Made by a program: the position numbers and the translations under genes. The notes beneath the pieces are model-generated. The model made no database searches. It was not told where the DNA came from and worked only from the letters and a program-made list of their open reading frames with translations. Of a stretch of DNA of 64,000 nt, positions 54,037 through 62,208 are shown piece by piece. Source of the stretch: Flavobacterium sp. LPB0248 (GTDB lineage Bacteria > Bacteroidota > Bacteroidia > Flavobacteriales > Flavobacteriaceae); NCBI RefSeq assembly GCF_013388355.1, contig NZ_CP058246.1, forward strand, positions 744,001 through 808,000, written 5' to 3'. How positions within the stretch are numbered: the first letter of the stretch is position 1; every line of letters starts with the position of its first letter.

Positions 54037-54231
54037 TTATCTATCTTTTGTGATTACACTAAGTCCTTCATCTAAAGGTATATTACTCATTTCTTGAATT
54101 TTTTCTTTTCTATAAGAGAACACCCAAATGCCTAATCCTACAAAGAAGAAGAAGAAAATCAAGAGGGAAATAATCGGGTATAATTCTACACCCGATATTG
54201 TTTCCATATTGTGTTTTATTTGTTCAAACAT
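54037..54231 (-). CDS. ccoQ: cbb3 oxidase subunit CcoQ
   Basis: 64 aa with one membrane segment (residues about 19-38) and a charged tail, the usual form of CcoQ/FixQ. Its place between ccoNO and ccoP, 2 and 7 nt from them, supports the call more than the sequence does. Confidence 0.8.
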   Translation of the reverse strand: MFEQIKHNMETISGVELYPIISLLIFFFFFVGLGIWVFSYRKEKIQEMSNIPLDEGLSVITKDR

Positions 54232-54238
54232 AATGCTG

Positions 54239-56425
54239 TTATTTTGAAGTTTCTTTTACTTTAATATCAGTACCAAGTCTTTGAATATAAGCAATCAAAG
54301 CAACGATTTCTCTTTCGTTCATCGGAATGAATTTCTCGCCTTTTGCAGCAGCTTTTTTACGGCTGTCTTCATAACTCTTAACGAAATCAGGATCGCTTTC
54401 TAAGCTTTTCTCTATCTTAACAGCCTGTTCTCTTAATGTTCTTTGCGCATTTGCAACTTCTTCTGGAGTATATGGCACTCCTAAAGAAATCATTGCCTGC
54501 ATTTTTTTCTGAGTCAATGAAATGTCCATCGGTTTGTTATCAAATAACCATTTATAACCTGGCATAATTGATCCCGCAGATGTACTTTGCGGATTCCACA
54601 TGTGGTTAAAATGCCAGTTATCATTGTACTTACCACCTACTCTTAATAAGTCTGGTCCTGTACGTTTTGACCCCCATAAGAATGGATGGTCGTAAACAAA
54701 TTCACCCGCTTTTGACTGAACCCCATAACGTTCTACTTCACTTCTAAACGGACGAACTGATTGTGAGTGACATCCAACGCAACCTTCTCTAATGTATAAG
54801 TCACGTCCTTCAAGCTCTAACGGTGTATATGGTTTTACACTTGAAATTGTCGGAATATTTGATTTGACCATAATCGTTGGAACAATCTGAATAATACCTC
54901 CAATTAAAATTGCAATTGTTGCTAAAATGGTTAATTGAATTGGTTTTCTTTCTAACCATGAGTGGAATTTCTCTCCACTTAATCTACTGCTTTTTATTGT
55001 TTGTAAAGCTGGTGCCTGAGCCAATTCATCTTCAATAGTATTACCTGCTTTTACGGTCATAATAATATTATAAACCAAAGTAAGCATACCAATTAGATAC
55101 AAACTACCTCCGATAGCTCTCATCCAATACATTGGCATAATAGCGGTTACTGTTTCAAGGAAGTTACCATAAGTTAAAGTACCATCTGGATTAAACTGTT
55201 TCCACATTGACGCTTGTTGGAAACCTGCCACATATAGTGGAATTGTATATACGATAATACCTAAAGTACCAATCCAGAAATGGAAGTTTGCTAATTTCTT
55301 AGAGAATAATTCTGATTTTGTCATTCGTGGAATTAGCCAATAGATAATACCAAATGACATGAAACCGTTCCAAGCTAATGCTCCTACGTGTACGTGCGCT
55401 ACGATCCAGTCAGTATAGTGCGCAATAGCATTTACATTTTTTAAAGATAACATCGGACCTTCAAAAGTTGCCATACCGTAACCCGTAATCGCTACAACGA
55501 AGAATTTTAAAACTGGTTCTTCACGAACTTTATCCCAAGCTCCTCTTAATGTAAGAAGACCATTGATCATACCTCCCCAAGATGGAGCAATTAACATTAC
55601 TGAGAATGCAACTCCTAAATTCTGAGCCCAGTTTGGCAATGCAGAATATAATAAGTGGTGTGGTCCAGCCCAGATATAGATAAAGATTAAAGACCAAAAG
55701 TGAATAATAGATAATCTATAAGAGTAAACAGGTCTGTTTGCAATTTTTGGAACGAAATAGTACATTAATCCCAAGAATGGAGTTGTAAGGAAGAATGCTA
55801 CCGCATTATGCCCGTACCACCATTGTACAAGCGCGTCCTGAACACCTGCATACACTGAGTAACTTTTTAAAGCTGAAACCGGAATTTCTATATTATTAAA
55901 GATATGAAGTACTGCTACTGTCACAAATGTTGCTAAATAAAACCAGATTGCAACATAAAGATGGCGCTCTCTACGACGCAACATCGTACCAATCATATTG
56001 ATCCCCATTACAACCCAAATTAAAGCGATTGCAATGTCAATTGGCCACTCTAGCTCTGCATATTCTTTAGAAGAAGTATAACCTAACGGAAGTGTGATTG
56101 CTGCAGCCACAATAATTAGCTGCCAGCCCCAGAAATGAAGATTACTTAAAAAATCACTAAACATTCTGGCTTTTAGCAATCTTTGTAGCGAGTAATACAT
56201 ACCGGCAAAAAAAGCATTACCCACAAAGGCAAAAATAACTGCGTTAGTGTGTAACGGTCTTAATCGTCCGTAACTCAGCCACGGAATCCCATCTGTCATG
56301 TTGGGAAAAAGGTACATTACCGCTAAGGTAAGTCCCACTAACATACCCACAACACCAAAGAGTATTGTGGCGTAAATGAATTTTTTTACAATTTTGTTGT
56401 CGTAATAAAACTGTTCCATTTCCAT
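54239..56425 (-). CDS. ccoNO: Fused cbb3 oxidase subunits I and II (CcoN-CcoO)
   Basis: 728 aa. The CcoN part (about 1-475) has twelve-helix oxidase topology and the heme/copper histidines in GRLRPLHTNAVIFAF, VQWWYGHNAVAFFLT and VAHVHVGALAWNGF. After a linker, the CcoO part (about 500-728) contains a membrane anchor and a cytochrome c site EGCVGCHSQSVRPF, with GPDLLRVGGKYNDNWH downstream. High-affinity terminal oxidase for low oxygen. The fusion is common in Bacteroidota and is not a frameshift artefact. Confidence 0.94.
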   Translation of the reverse strand: MEMEQFYYDNKIVKKFIYATILFGVVGMLVGLTLAVMYLFPNMTDGIPWLSYGRLRPLHTNAVIFAFVGNAFFAGMYYSLQRLLKARMFSDFLSNLHFWGWQLIIVAAAITLPLGYTSSKEYAELEWPIDIAIALIWVVMGINMIGTMLRRRERHLYVAIWFYLATFVTVAVLHIFNNIEIPVSALKSYSVYAGVQDALVQWWYGHNAVAFFLTTPFLGLMYYFVPKIANRPVYSYRLSIIHFWSLIFIYIWAGPHHLLYSALPNWAQNLGVAFSVMLIAPSWGGMINGLLTLRGAWDKVREEPVLKFFVVAITGYGMATFEGPMLSLKNVNAIAHYTDWIVAHVHVGALAWNGFMSFGIIYWLIPRMTKSELFSKKLANFHFWIGTLGIIVYTIPLYVAGFQQASMWKQFNPDGTLTYGNFLETVTAIMPMYWMRAIGGSLYLIGMLTLVYNIIMTVKAGNTIEDELAQAPALQTIKSSRLSGEKFHSWLERKPIQLTILATIAILIGGIIQIVPTIMVKSNIPTISSVKPYTPLELEGRDLYIREGCVGCHSQSVRPFRSEVERYGVQSKAGEFVYDHPFLWGSKRTGPDLLRVGGKYNDNWHFNHMWNPQSTSAGSIMPGYKWLFDNKPMDISLTQKKMQAMISLGVPYTPEEVANAQRTLREQAVKIEKSLESDPDFVKSYEDSRKKAAAKGEKFIPMNEREIVALIAYIQRLGTDIKVKETSK

Positions 56426-56427
56426 AA

Positions 56428-56619
56428 TTATACTTGTTTTTCTTCGATTGGTGAATTATTATTTTGGGAATTAATTTTGGTTTCGTCATCAAAAAGAATT
56501 CTGACTGAAGGAGTATAATCATCATCATACTGCCCAGATTTGACAGCTACGATAAAGGCAATAAAGAAACAGATTGCCACAAAAATACTTACTGAAATTA
56601 ATAGATAAATAACACTCAT
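56428..56619 (-). CDS. ccoS: cbb3 oxidase assembly protein CcoS
   Basis: 63 aa. N-terminal membrane segment and SGQYDDDYTPSVRILFDDE, the signature of CcoS. It is needed for cofactor insertion in the oxidase. First gene of the run S-NO-Q-P-G-H-TauE-like, with 2 nt to ccoNO, and preceded by the FNR-type promoter at 56638-56681. Confidence 0.9.
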   Translation of the reverse strand: MSVIYLLISVSIFVAICFFIAFIVAVKSGQYDDDYTPSVRILFDDETKINSQNNNSPIEEKQV

Positions 56620-56637
56620 ACCCTAGATTTATGTTAA

Positions 56638-56645
56638 CAAAATTA
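56638..56645 (-). promoter_or_regulatory. -7 promoter element of the ccoSNOQPGH operon
   Basis: Minus strand TAATTTTG, exactly 22 bp downstream of the operator at 56668-56681. Confidence 0.7.
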
Positions 56646-56667
56646 ATTCGTTAAAGGCGCATAAAAT

Positions 56668-56681
56668 ATGATAATTATCAT
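56668..56681. promoter_or_regulatory. FNR/CRP-type operator of the ccoSNOQPGH operon
   Basis: Perfect palindrome ATGATAATTATCAT. With the -7 box it gives the geometry of a class II activator site centred near -41. Confidence 0.75.
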
Positions 56682-56733
56682 AGACGATTAGTTATGTTAA
56701 ATTTAATAAAATATCTCCTTTAATAATTTATAA

Positions 56734-59121
56734 TCATTCTAAATTTCTGTTACTGAAATAGTTAGACATAAAAGTCACAAAACTTACAATCGTAATTGTA
56801 CTCAACGGCATAATGATTGCCGCAACCAATGGAAGCAAATTTCCTGTAACAGCAAATGCAAGCCCTACAACATTATACAGCAATGACAAACCAAAACTCA
56901 TTTTTATAATTAAAATAGCTTTGTGAGAAAGCTTTAGAAAGTAATTGAGACGTGAAAATTCTGTTGCATCCAAAATAGCATCACATGCAGGCGAAAAGAC
57001 ATTTACATTCTCTGATATCGAAATCCCAACATTACTTTGCGCCAATGCTCCAGCATCATTTAACCCATCACCAACCATCATTACGTTTTGCCCTTTCTCC
57101 TGAAGTTTCTTTATGTATTCTAGTTTTTGTTCAGGTTTTTGATTGAATATCAATTCGGTCCCTTTTGGCAGAATGGCTTCCAAATTCGATCTTTCACCAT
57201 CATTATCACCAGAAAGCACTTTAATTTGGTAGTCTTTACTCAGATTAGAAAAAAGTTTTTCTAAGCCTTCTCTATATTGGTTTTGGAAAGTGTATTTCCC
57301 AAAATAAACACCCCCTATCTTAATATGTAATGCCGTTTTTTCAATTTCCGAACCATCCGCAACTATATCATCAACAAATTGTCCAGATCCAATTTTTATT
57401 TCTTTATTTTCAACAATCGCCAAAATACCTTTTCCAGTAATTTCTTGAAAGTCTTCTGCATTAATACGTTTAGCTTCTGGCAGAAATTCATAAAGCATTC
57501 TGCTTAACGGGTGGTTTGAACCTCGCAATACATTTTTAATCAATACGATATCTGAACTTGAAATAGAATTTCCTTCATACATTATATTCGATTTTTTGTT
57601 GGTTGTAATAGTTCCTGTTTTATCAAAAACAATAGTATCAACTTTAGCAAGCTGTTCAATCACAACAGCATTTTTTAAGTAAAATTTCTTTTTTCCCAAA
57701 ATACGCAATATGTTTCCAAAAGTAAACGGAGCTGTAAGAGCCAATGCGCAAGGGCAAGCTACAATCAATACTGCGGTAAAAACATTAAAAGCCGTATTAG
57801 CATCTATAAAAATCCAATAACCAAAACCAGCAAATGCAATGAGCAATAATATGGGGGTAAAATATCGGCTTATCGCATCTGTTATGGTTTTGTGTTTCTG
57901 GTCTACTTTTTTCTGAAAAATTTCATTACTCCATAATTGAGTTAAATAACTTTGAGAAACGGAGTGCAAAACTTCCATTTCTATAACTTTTCCAATCTGT
58001 TTTCCTCCTGCAAATACTTTATCTCCAGACTTTTTTGTGATTGGCACTGCTTCACCTGTAACAAAGCTATAATCTATTTCGGCGCTTTCGCTAATTAAAA
58101 TTCCATCAACAGGGATAAGTTCCTGATTTCTAATTAACAGTCTATCTCCTTTTAGAACATCATAAATGGCAACATTTTCTTCAGAAGCATCTTTATTGAT
58201 TTTGGTAACTGCAATTGGAAAATAGGATTTAAAATCCCTTTCGAAACTTAAAAAACTATAGGTTTTAATCTGAAACATTTTGCCAAGAAGCATAAAAAAT
58301 ATCAAACTGGCCAAACTGTCAAAAAATCCTGGACCATGATCCATCAGCATGTCGCAGGTACTGCGAATAAACATCACGATAATTCCTAAAGCAATCGGAA
58401 TATCAATATTAAGCATTCTTGTTCTAATACTATGATAAGCAGAAACATAATATCCGCTAGCTGAGTATAAAAAAGTTGGCAATGCTAAGAGAAAAATAAG
58501 TAATCTGAAAAACGGTTTGTAGCTATCTAGCCAAAATTCTTTCATTTCGAAATATTCCGGAAATGAAAGCAGCATGATGTTTCCGAAACAAAAAAATGCT
58601 ACACCTAGTTTATACGTTAGACTTCTGTCAATCTTGGCTTTTGCAGACCCATAATTTTCTAAACTAATATAAGGTTCATAACCTATAGAACTAAGGAGAT
58701 AAACTATTTCTTTTAAAGAAACGACATCAGAATTAAAGGTAATTCTAACTTTCTTTTCATGAAAATTAACTTGAGACGTACTAATTCCGGACTGAAGACG
58801 ATGAAGATTTTCTAAAATCCAGATACAAGAACTGCAATGGATATGCGGAATATTCAATGAAACAATTGATGTGTTTCCTTCTTGAAATTCTAGAATCTTT
58901 GCCAATATGGTTTCATTTTCCAAGAAATCATATTTTCCTTTGATGTCTTGGGGAGTGGCGCCCGGAGACTTTTCAAAATCATAATAAGATGTTAGATCGT
59001 TGATACTGAAAATTTCGTAAACCGTTTTGCAGCCTGTGCAACAAAACTTCTTATCGTCAAAATCAATTTCTTCATTTTGTTCAATAGTTAAACCACAATG
59101 AAAACAACTTTGCTCCCTCAT
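56734..59121 (-). CDS. ccoI: Copper-translocating P1B-type ATPase CcoI/FixI
   Basis: 795 aa. The start giving MREQSCFHCGLTIEQNEEI was chosen over an in-frame ATG 42 nt upstream, because it begins the conserved zinc-ribbon-like N-terminus (FHCG...CTGC) and keeps the -7 box outside the gene. A heavy-metal-associated domain carries CSSC in PHIHCSSCIWILE. The transport motif is CPCALALTAPF, phosphorylation DKTGTITT, and ATP hinge VGDGLNDAGAL. CcoI exports copper to the periplasm for the oxidase in related systems. It has its own FNR-type promoter. Confidence 0.93.
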   Translation of the reverse strand: MREQSCFHCGLTIEQNEEIDFDDKKFCCTGCKTVYEIFSINDLTSYYDFEKSPGATPQDIKGKYDFLENETILAKILEFQEGNTSIVSLNIPHIHCSSCIWILENLHRLQSGISTSQVNFHEKKVRITFNSDVVSLKEIVYLLSSIGYEPYISLENYGSAKAKIDRSLTYKLGVAFFCFGNIMLLSFPEYFEMKEFWLDSYKPFFRLLIFLLALPTFLYSASGYYVSAYHSIRTRMLNIDIPIALGIIVMFIRSTCDMLMDHGPGFFDSLASLIFFMLLGKMFQIKTYSFLSFERDFKSYFPIAVTKINKDASEENVAIYDVLKGDRLLIRNQELIPVDGILISESAEIDYSFVTGEAVPITKKSGDKVFAGGKQIGKVIEMEVLHSVSQSYLTQLWSNEIFQKKVDQKHKTITDAISRYFTPILLLIAFAGFGYWIFIDANTAFNVFTAVLIVACPCALALTAPFTFGNILRILGKKKFYLKNAVVIEQLAKVDTIVFDKTGTITTNKKSNIMYEGNSISSSDIVLIKNVLRGSNHPLSRMLYEFLPEAKRINAEDFQEITGKGILAIVENKEIKIGSGQFVDDIVADGSEIEKTALHIKIGGVYFGKYTFQNQYREGLEKLFSNLSKDYQIKVLSGDNDGERSNLEAILPKGTELIFNQKPEQKLEYIKKLQEKGQNVMMVGDGLNDAGALAQSNVGISISENVNVFSPACDAILDATEFSRLNYFLKLSHKAILIIKMSFGLSLLYNVVGLAFAVTGNLLPLVAAIIMPLSTITIVSFVTFMSNYFSNRNLE

Positions 59122-59141
59122 AAACTTGTTTTTATTTGATG

Positions 59142-59149
59142 CAAATTTC
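59142..59149 (-). promoter_or_regulatory. -7 promoter element of ccoI
   Basis: Minus strand GAAATTTG, one mismatch to TAnnTTTG at the first base, again 22 bp from its operator. Confidence 0.6.
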
Positions 59150-59171
59150 CAATTAAACCACAATTATTAAG

Positions 59172-59185
59172 ATGATAATTGTCAT
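59172..59185. promoter_or_regulatory. FNR/CRP-type operator of ccoI
   Basis: ATGATAATTGTCAT, one base away from the perfect palindrome at 56668. It lies in the divergent region with fnr but close to ccoI. Confidence 0.72.
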
Positions 59186-59231
59186 GTTATTTTGAAATCG
59201 GATTCCTAAATTTATAAAATAAAAAGCTCAA

Positions 59232-59249
59232 ATTAGAGTTAACCCTAAT
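59232..59249. promoter_or_regulatory. Palindrome upstream of the FNR-type regulator gene
   Basis: ATTAGAGTTAACCCTAAT, 18 bp with one mismatched pair, 6 bp from a TAATTTTG (59256-59263). A second -7 candidate TACTTTTG lies nearer the gene (about 59297-59304). It may be a regulator site of unknown kind. Confidence 0.4.
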
Positions 59250-59323
59250 TTATAATAATTTTGCCTTATAATGGTAGCTAAAAACCTTAAATATACTTAC
59301 TTTTGCAGCAAACAAATATTGTC

Positions 59324-60007
59324 ATGAGTAAATGTGATCAATGCATTGTACGCCAGCTAAGCTCATTAAAAGCCCTTAATAAAGAAGAAGTTATTAAATT
59401 AGCCAGCAGTAAAACGACCTATAAAATTAAAAAAGGTGAAGCTCTTTTTGAAGAAGGCGAAGTAACCAATGGCGTTTTCTGCGTTAAAGACGGTGTTGGA
59501 AAACTTTCAAAATTGAGTGCAAACGGAAAAGACCAAATCGTAAAATTGGTCAAATCTGGTGAACTTCTTGGACAGCGTTCTATGATTAGCAATGAGCCAG
59601 CAAATTTAACTGCAAAAGCAATCGCAGACATGGAAGTTTGTTTTATTCCTAAAAATGAAATCATCAATTTCTTTAATAGCAACAATCAGTTTTCTTTAAA
59701 TATGATGCAGTCTGTCTGCGAAGATTTAAAGGAATCTGAGAATGAAAAAATTGCTTTAGTCCAAAAAACAGTTAAGCAGAGACTTGCAGAAACTTTACTG
59801 CACCTGCATGATGAATTTGGTGAAGATGCTGACAAAACACTTAAAGTTCAACTAACAAGAGAAGAACTTGCAGGTATTATTGGAACTGCTACCGAAAGCT
59901 GTATTCGATTATTATCTGATTTTAATAAATTGGGATTAATAGAATTGGTTGGTAAAAAAATCATGCTTAAAGATGTTCGCGCTTTAAAGAAATTAGCTGA
60001 CAATTAA
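59324..60007 (+). CDS. FNR/CRP-family regulator (oxygen- or redox-linked)
   Basis: 227 aa. N-terminal beta-roll (about 25-125), dimer helix (about 127-155) and winged HTH (about 175-225). Cys4 and Cys7 in MSKCDQCIVRQL give the C-x2-C of an FNR-like N-terminus; further Cys at 53, 106, 132 and 193 could complete a cluster, but the E. coli spacing is not conserved. The recognition helix (TATESCIRLLSDF) keeps Glu191 and Arg195, which contact the GA of the half-site in FNR and CRP. It is the likely activator of the three operators here. The start at 59324 was preferred over an upstream in-frame alternative. Confidence 0.85.
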   Translation: MSKCDQCIVRQLSSLKALNKEEVIKLASSKTTYKIKKGEALFEEGEVTNGVFCVKDGVGKLSKLSANGKDQIVKLVKSGELLGQRSMISNEPANLTAKAIADMEVCFIPKNEIINFFNSNNQFSLNMMQSVCEDLKESENEKIALVQKTVKQRLAETLLHLHDEFGEDADKTLKVQLTREELAGIIGTATESCIRLLSDFNKLGLIELVGKKIMLKDVRALKKLADN

Positions 60008-60774
60008 AGCTTTTTAGCTTCATTCCAAAAAACATCCATTTCTGTAAGTGTCATATCCATTAATGGTTTTCCCAATTCATTTGCTTTACTTTCTAGGTAT
60101 TGAAAACGTTTAATGAATTTTTTATTGGTTCTTTCTAAGGCATCTTCTGGATTTACATTTAAAAATCGCGCGTAATTAATCATAGAAAATAAAACATCTC
60201 CGAATTCATCTTCGATTTTATCTTGGTTTCCAGATTTTACCTCGTCTTGCAATTCTTGTAATTCTTCTTGGACTTTATCCCAAACCTGATGAGGTTCTTC
60301 CCAATCGAACCCCACTCCTTTTACCTTATCTTGAATTCTGCTTGCTTTAACCAAAGCAGGAAGACTTCTTGGAACGCCTTCTAAAACAGATTTTTTTCCT
60401 TCTTTAAGCTTTAGTTTTTCCCAGTTTTGTTTTACTTCTTCTTCGTTTTCCACTTTGACATCACCATAAATATGAGGATGACGATGAATTAGTTTCTCGC
60501 AGATTTCATTGCAGACATCAGCGATATCAAAATCATTGGTTTCACTGCCTATTTTAGCATAAAAAACAATATGAAGCAGCAAATCTCCCAATTCTTTTTT
60601 AACTTCATTTAAATCATTATCCAGAATAGCGTCTCCCAGTTCGTAAGTTTCTTCGATCGTCAAATGTCTCAAGGTCTGCAACGTTTGCTTTTTATCCCAC
60701 GGACATTGTTCACGCAATTCATCCATGATATTCAATAATCTCTCAAATGCTTTTAACTGGTTTTCTCTATTCAT
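60004..60774 (-). CDS. mazG: Nucleoside triphosphate pyrophosphohydrolase
   Basis: 256 aa with two MazG domains. The first has the ExxE...ExxD pattern in IEETYELGDAILDNDLNEVK and GDLLLHIVFYAKI; the second has EEELQELQDEVKS-like and DEFGDVLFSMINYAR. It hydrolyses NTPs/dNTPs, clearing damaged ones. Its stop overlaps that of the convergent FNR-type gene by 4 nt. Confidence 0.93.
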   Translation of the reverse strand: MNRENQLKAFERLLNIMDELREQCPWDKKQTLQTLRHLTIEETYELGDAILDNDLNEVKKELGDLLLHIVFYAKIGSETNDFDIADVCNEICEKLIHRHPHIYGDVKVENEEEVKQNWEKLKLKEGKKSVLEGVPRSLPALVKASRIQDKVKGVGFDWEEPHQVWDKVQEELQELQDEVKSGNQDKIEDEFGDVLFSMINYARFLNVNPEDALERTNKKFIKRFQYLESKANELGKPLMDMTLTEMDVFWNEAKKL

Positions 60775-60818
60775 TTTGAAGTTTCTTTTGATTTAAACTC
60801 GATTCTGTAAAATTAAAA

Positions 60819-60849
60819 AATCCTGTCAAGAAAACATCTCAACAGGATT
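60819..60849 (-). terminator. Terminator of the DUF5606 gene
   Basis: AATCCTGT / ACAGGATT stem with a large loop; the minus-strand side continues into T6. Confidence 0.7.
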
Positions 60850-60872
60850 ATTTTATGTTTAAAGAAAAATTA

Positions 60873-61358
60873 CTATTCTTCTTTTTTAGCTTTTGCTTTT
60901 TTAGCTGCTGGCGCTTTTTTCGGTTTTTCTTCAGCAACTGGAGCTTCTTCTTTTGGTTCTTCAGCCGCTGGAGCTAAATCTGTAACTAAACCTTTTGCTT
61001 GAAGCGTGTTGTACCAGTTTAATACTTTTTTGATATCTGATGGGTAAACTCTTTCTTCGTCATAGTCAGGAAGAATTTGTTTAAAATATGCAGACAAAGT
61101 AGCGTTATCTTCTTTATGAGAGATCGCTTGACCTTTGTTTTCTTTAACGGCAATCTGCTGCATTACTTCAGTTAACGGTTTTTCGCCTTCGTAAGTATAA
61201 ATCGAAATTTCAGATAATAAACTTACATTGCTTTTTAGATTTACAGTAATCTTCTTCCCATCAATTAATGATTCCGCCACAAAACCTGTACGAGTTTGAA
61301 CTTTCAATTCGTATAAACCTGGTTTTCCTGAAATGGCTAAAATTTTCGTTAAATTCAT
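60873..61358 (-). CDS. DUF5606 domain protein
   Basis: 161 aa. The N-terminus MNLTKILAISGKPGLYELKV and KSNVSLLSEISIYTYEGE are DUF5606. A helical middle (YFKQILPDYDEERVYPSDIK) is followed by an Ala/Lys/Glu-rich disordered tail (about 128-161). Restricted to Bacteroidota, function unknown. It lies 60 nt from def on the same strand and may share its transcript. Confidence 0.85.
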   Translation of the reverse strand: MNLTKILAISGKPGLYELKVQTRTGFVAESLIDGKKITVNLKSNVSLLSEISIYTYEGEKPLTEVMQQIAVKENKGQAISHKEDNATLSAYFKQILPDYDEERVYPSDIKKVLNWYNTLQAKGLVTDLAPAAEEPKEEAPVAEEKPKKAPAAKKAKAKKEE

Positions 61359-61418
61359 TTTTATTAAAATTAGTATTAAGAATTTTATTTATTTTTTGTT
61401 TCTAAGTATTTAGAAAAC

Positions 61419-62009
61419 TTATCTTGCTTTTTTAGCTGCAAAAAACTTCATTCTATATTCCTGAGACGTTTTTCCTTCAGTAATATTTTTCAATTTCTTT
61501 TGGATTAAACGTTTTTTAAGAGATGAAATTTTATCTGTAAACAAGATTCCTTCAATGTGGTCATATTCGTGCTGAATCACTCTTGCAATTAATCCGTCAA
61601 ATACTTCCGTTTTCATAACGAAATCTTCCTCGCAATATTCGATTGTAACAGTAGGTTTTCTGTAAACATCTTCACGTACATCTGGAATACTCAAACAGCC
61701 TTCATTAAATCCCCACTCTTCTCCTTCTTCTTTAACGATTTTAGCATTGATAAAAGTCTTCTTGAAACCTTTCAAATCTTTTTGTTCCTCTGAAGGAAGA
61801 TCCTCATCATCACTAAAAGGCGTTGTATCTATCACAAACAAACGAATTGGCAGTCCAACCTGCGGTGCAGCAAGTCCAACTCCATACGCATTGTACATTG
61901 TCTCGTACATGTTTGCGATCGTTTCTTTTAGGTTTGGATATTCTGGTGTAATATCTTGTCCAACTTTTCTTAAAACAGGATCACCGTATCCTACAATTGG
62001 TAAAATCAT
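61419..62009 (-). CDS. def: Peptide deformylase
   Basis: 196 aa metallo-enzyme that removes the N-formyl group from new proteins. All three motifs are seen: GVGLAAPQVG, EGCLSIP (metal Cys) and QHEYDHIEG (metal His pair). Length and an acidic insertion (SDDEDLPSEEQKDLKGFK) are as in flavobacterial Def. The -7 box is at 62072-62079. Confidence 0.96.
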   Translation of the reverse strand: MILPIVGYGDPVLRKVGQDITPEYPNLKETIANMYETMYNAYGVGLAAPQVGLPIRLFVIDTTPFSDDEDLPSEEQKDLKGFKKTFINAKIVKEEGEEWGFNEGCLSIPDVREDVYRKPTVTIEYCEEDFVMKTEVFDGLIARVIQHEYDHIEGILFTDKISSLKKRLIQKKLKNITEGKTSQEYRMKFFAAKKAR

Positions 62010-62071
62010 TTGTTTTTATTTATGTTTTATGTGCTGTAAAAACAGAATTAAAGTTCTGATATTTCAGCTGG

Positions 62072-62079
62072 CAAAAATA
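62072..62079 (-). promoter_or_regulatory. -7 promoter element of def
   Basis: Minus strand TATTTTTG, 62 nt ahead of the def start. Confidence 0.5.
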
Positions 62080-62183
62080 GTAAAAAATAGTCAATGAATA
62101 ATTCTTATAATGTATTATTCGTATTTTTTACTTGATCCTAAAAATCTCATCCATAATTATGCCAAAATCACTACTACAATTCT

Positions 62184-62191
62184 TACCTTTG
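62184..62191 (+). promoter_or_regulatory. -7 promoter element of the FUSC-family gene
   Basis: TACCTTTG, 17 nt ahead of the ATG at 62209. It supports that start over the in-frame ATG at 62110. Confidence 0.45.
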
Positions 62192-62208
62192 TTAGTAAAC
62201 CTCTTTTT

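Noticed and set aside
54239..56425. CcoN-CcoO joining as a sequencing error
   Set aside because: The linker is in frame, both halves are complete, and fused CcoNO is usual in this phylum.
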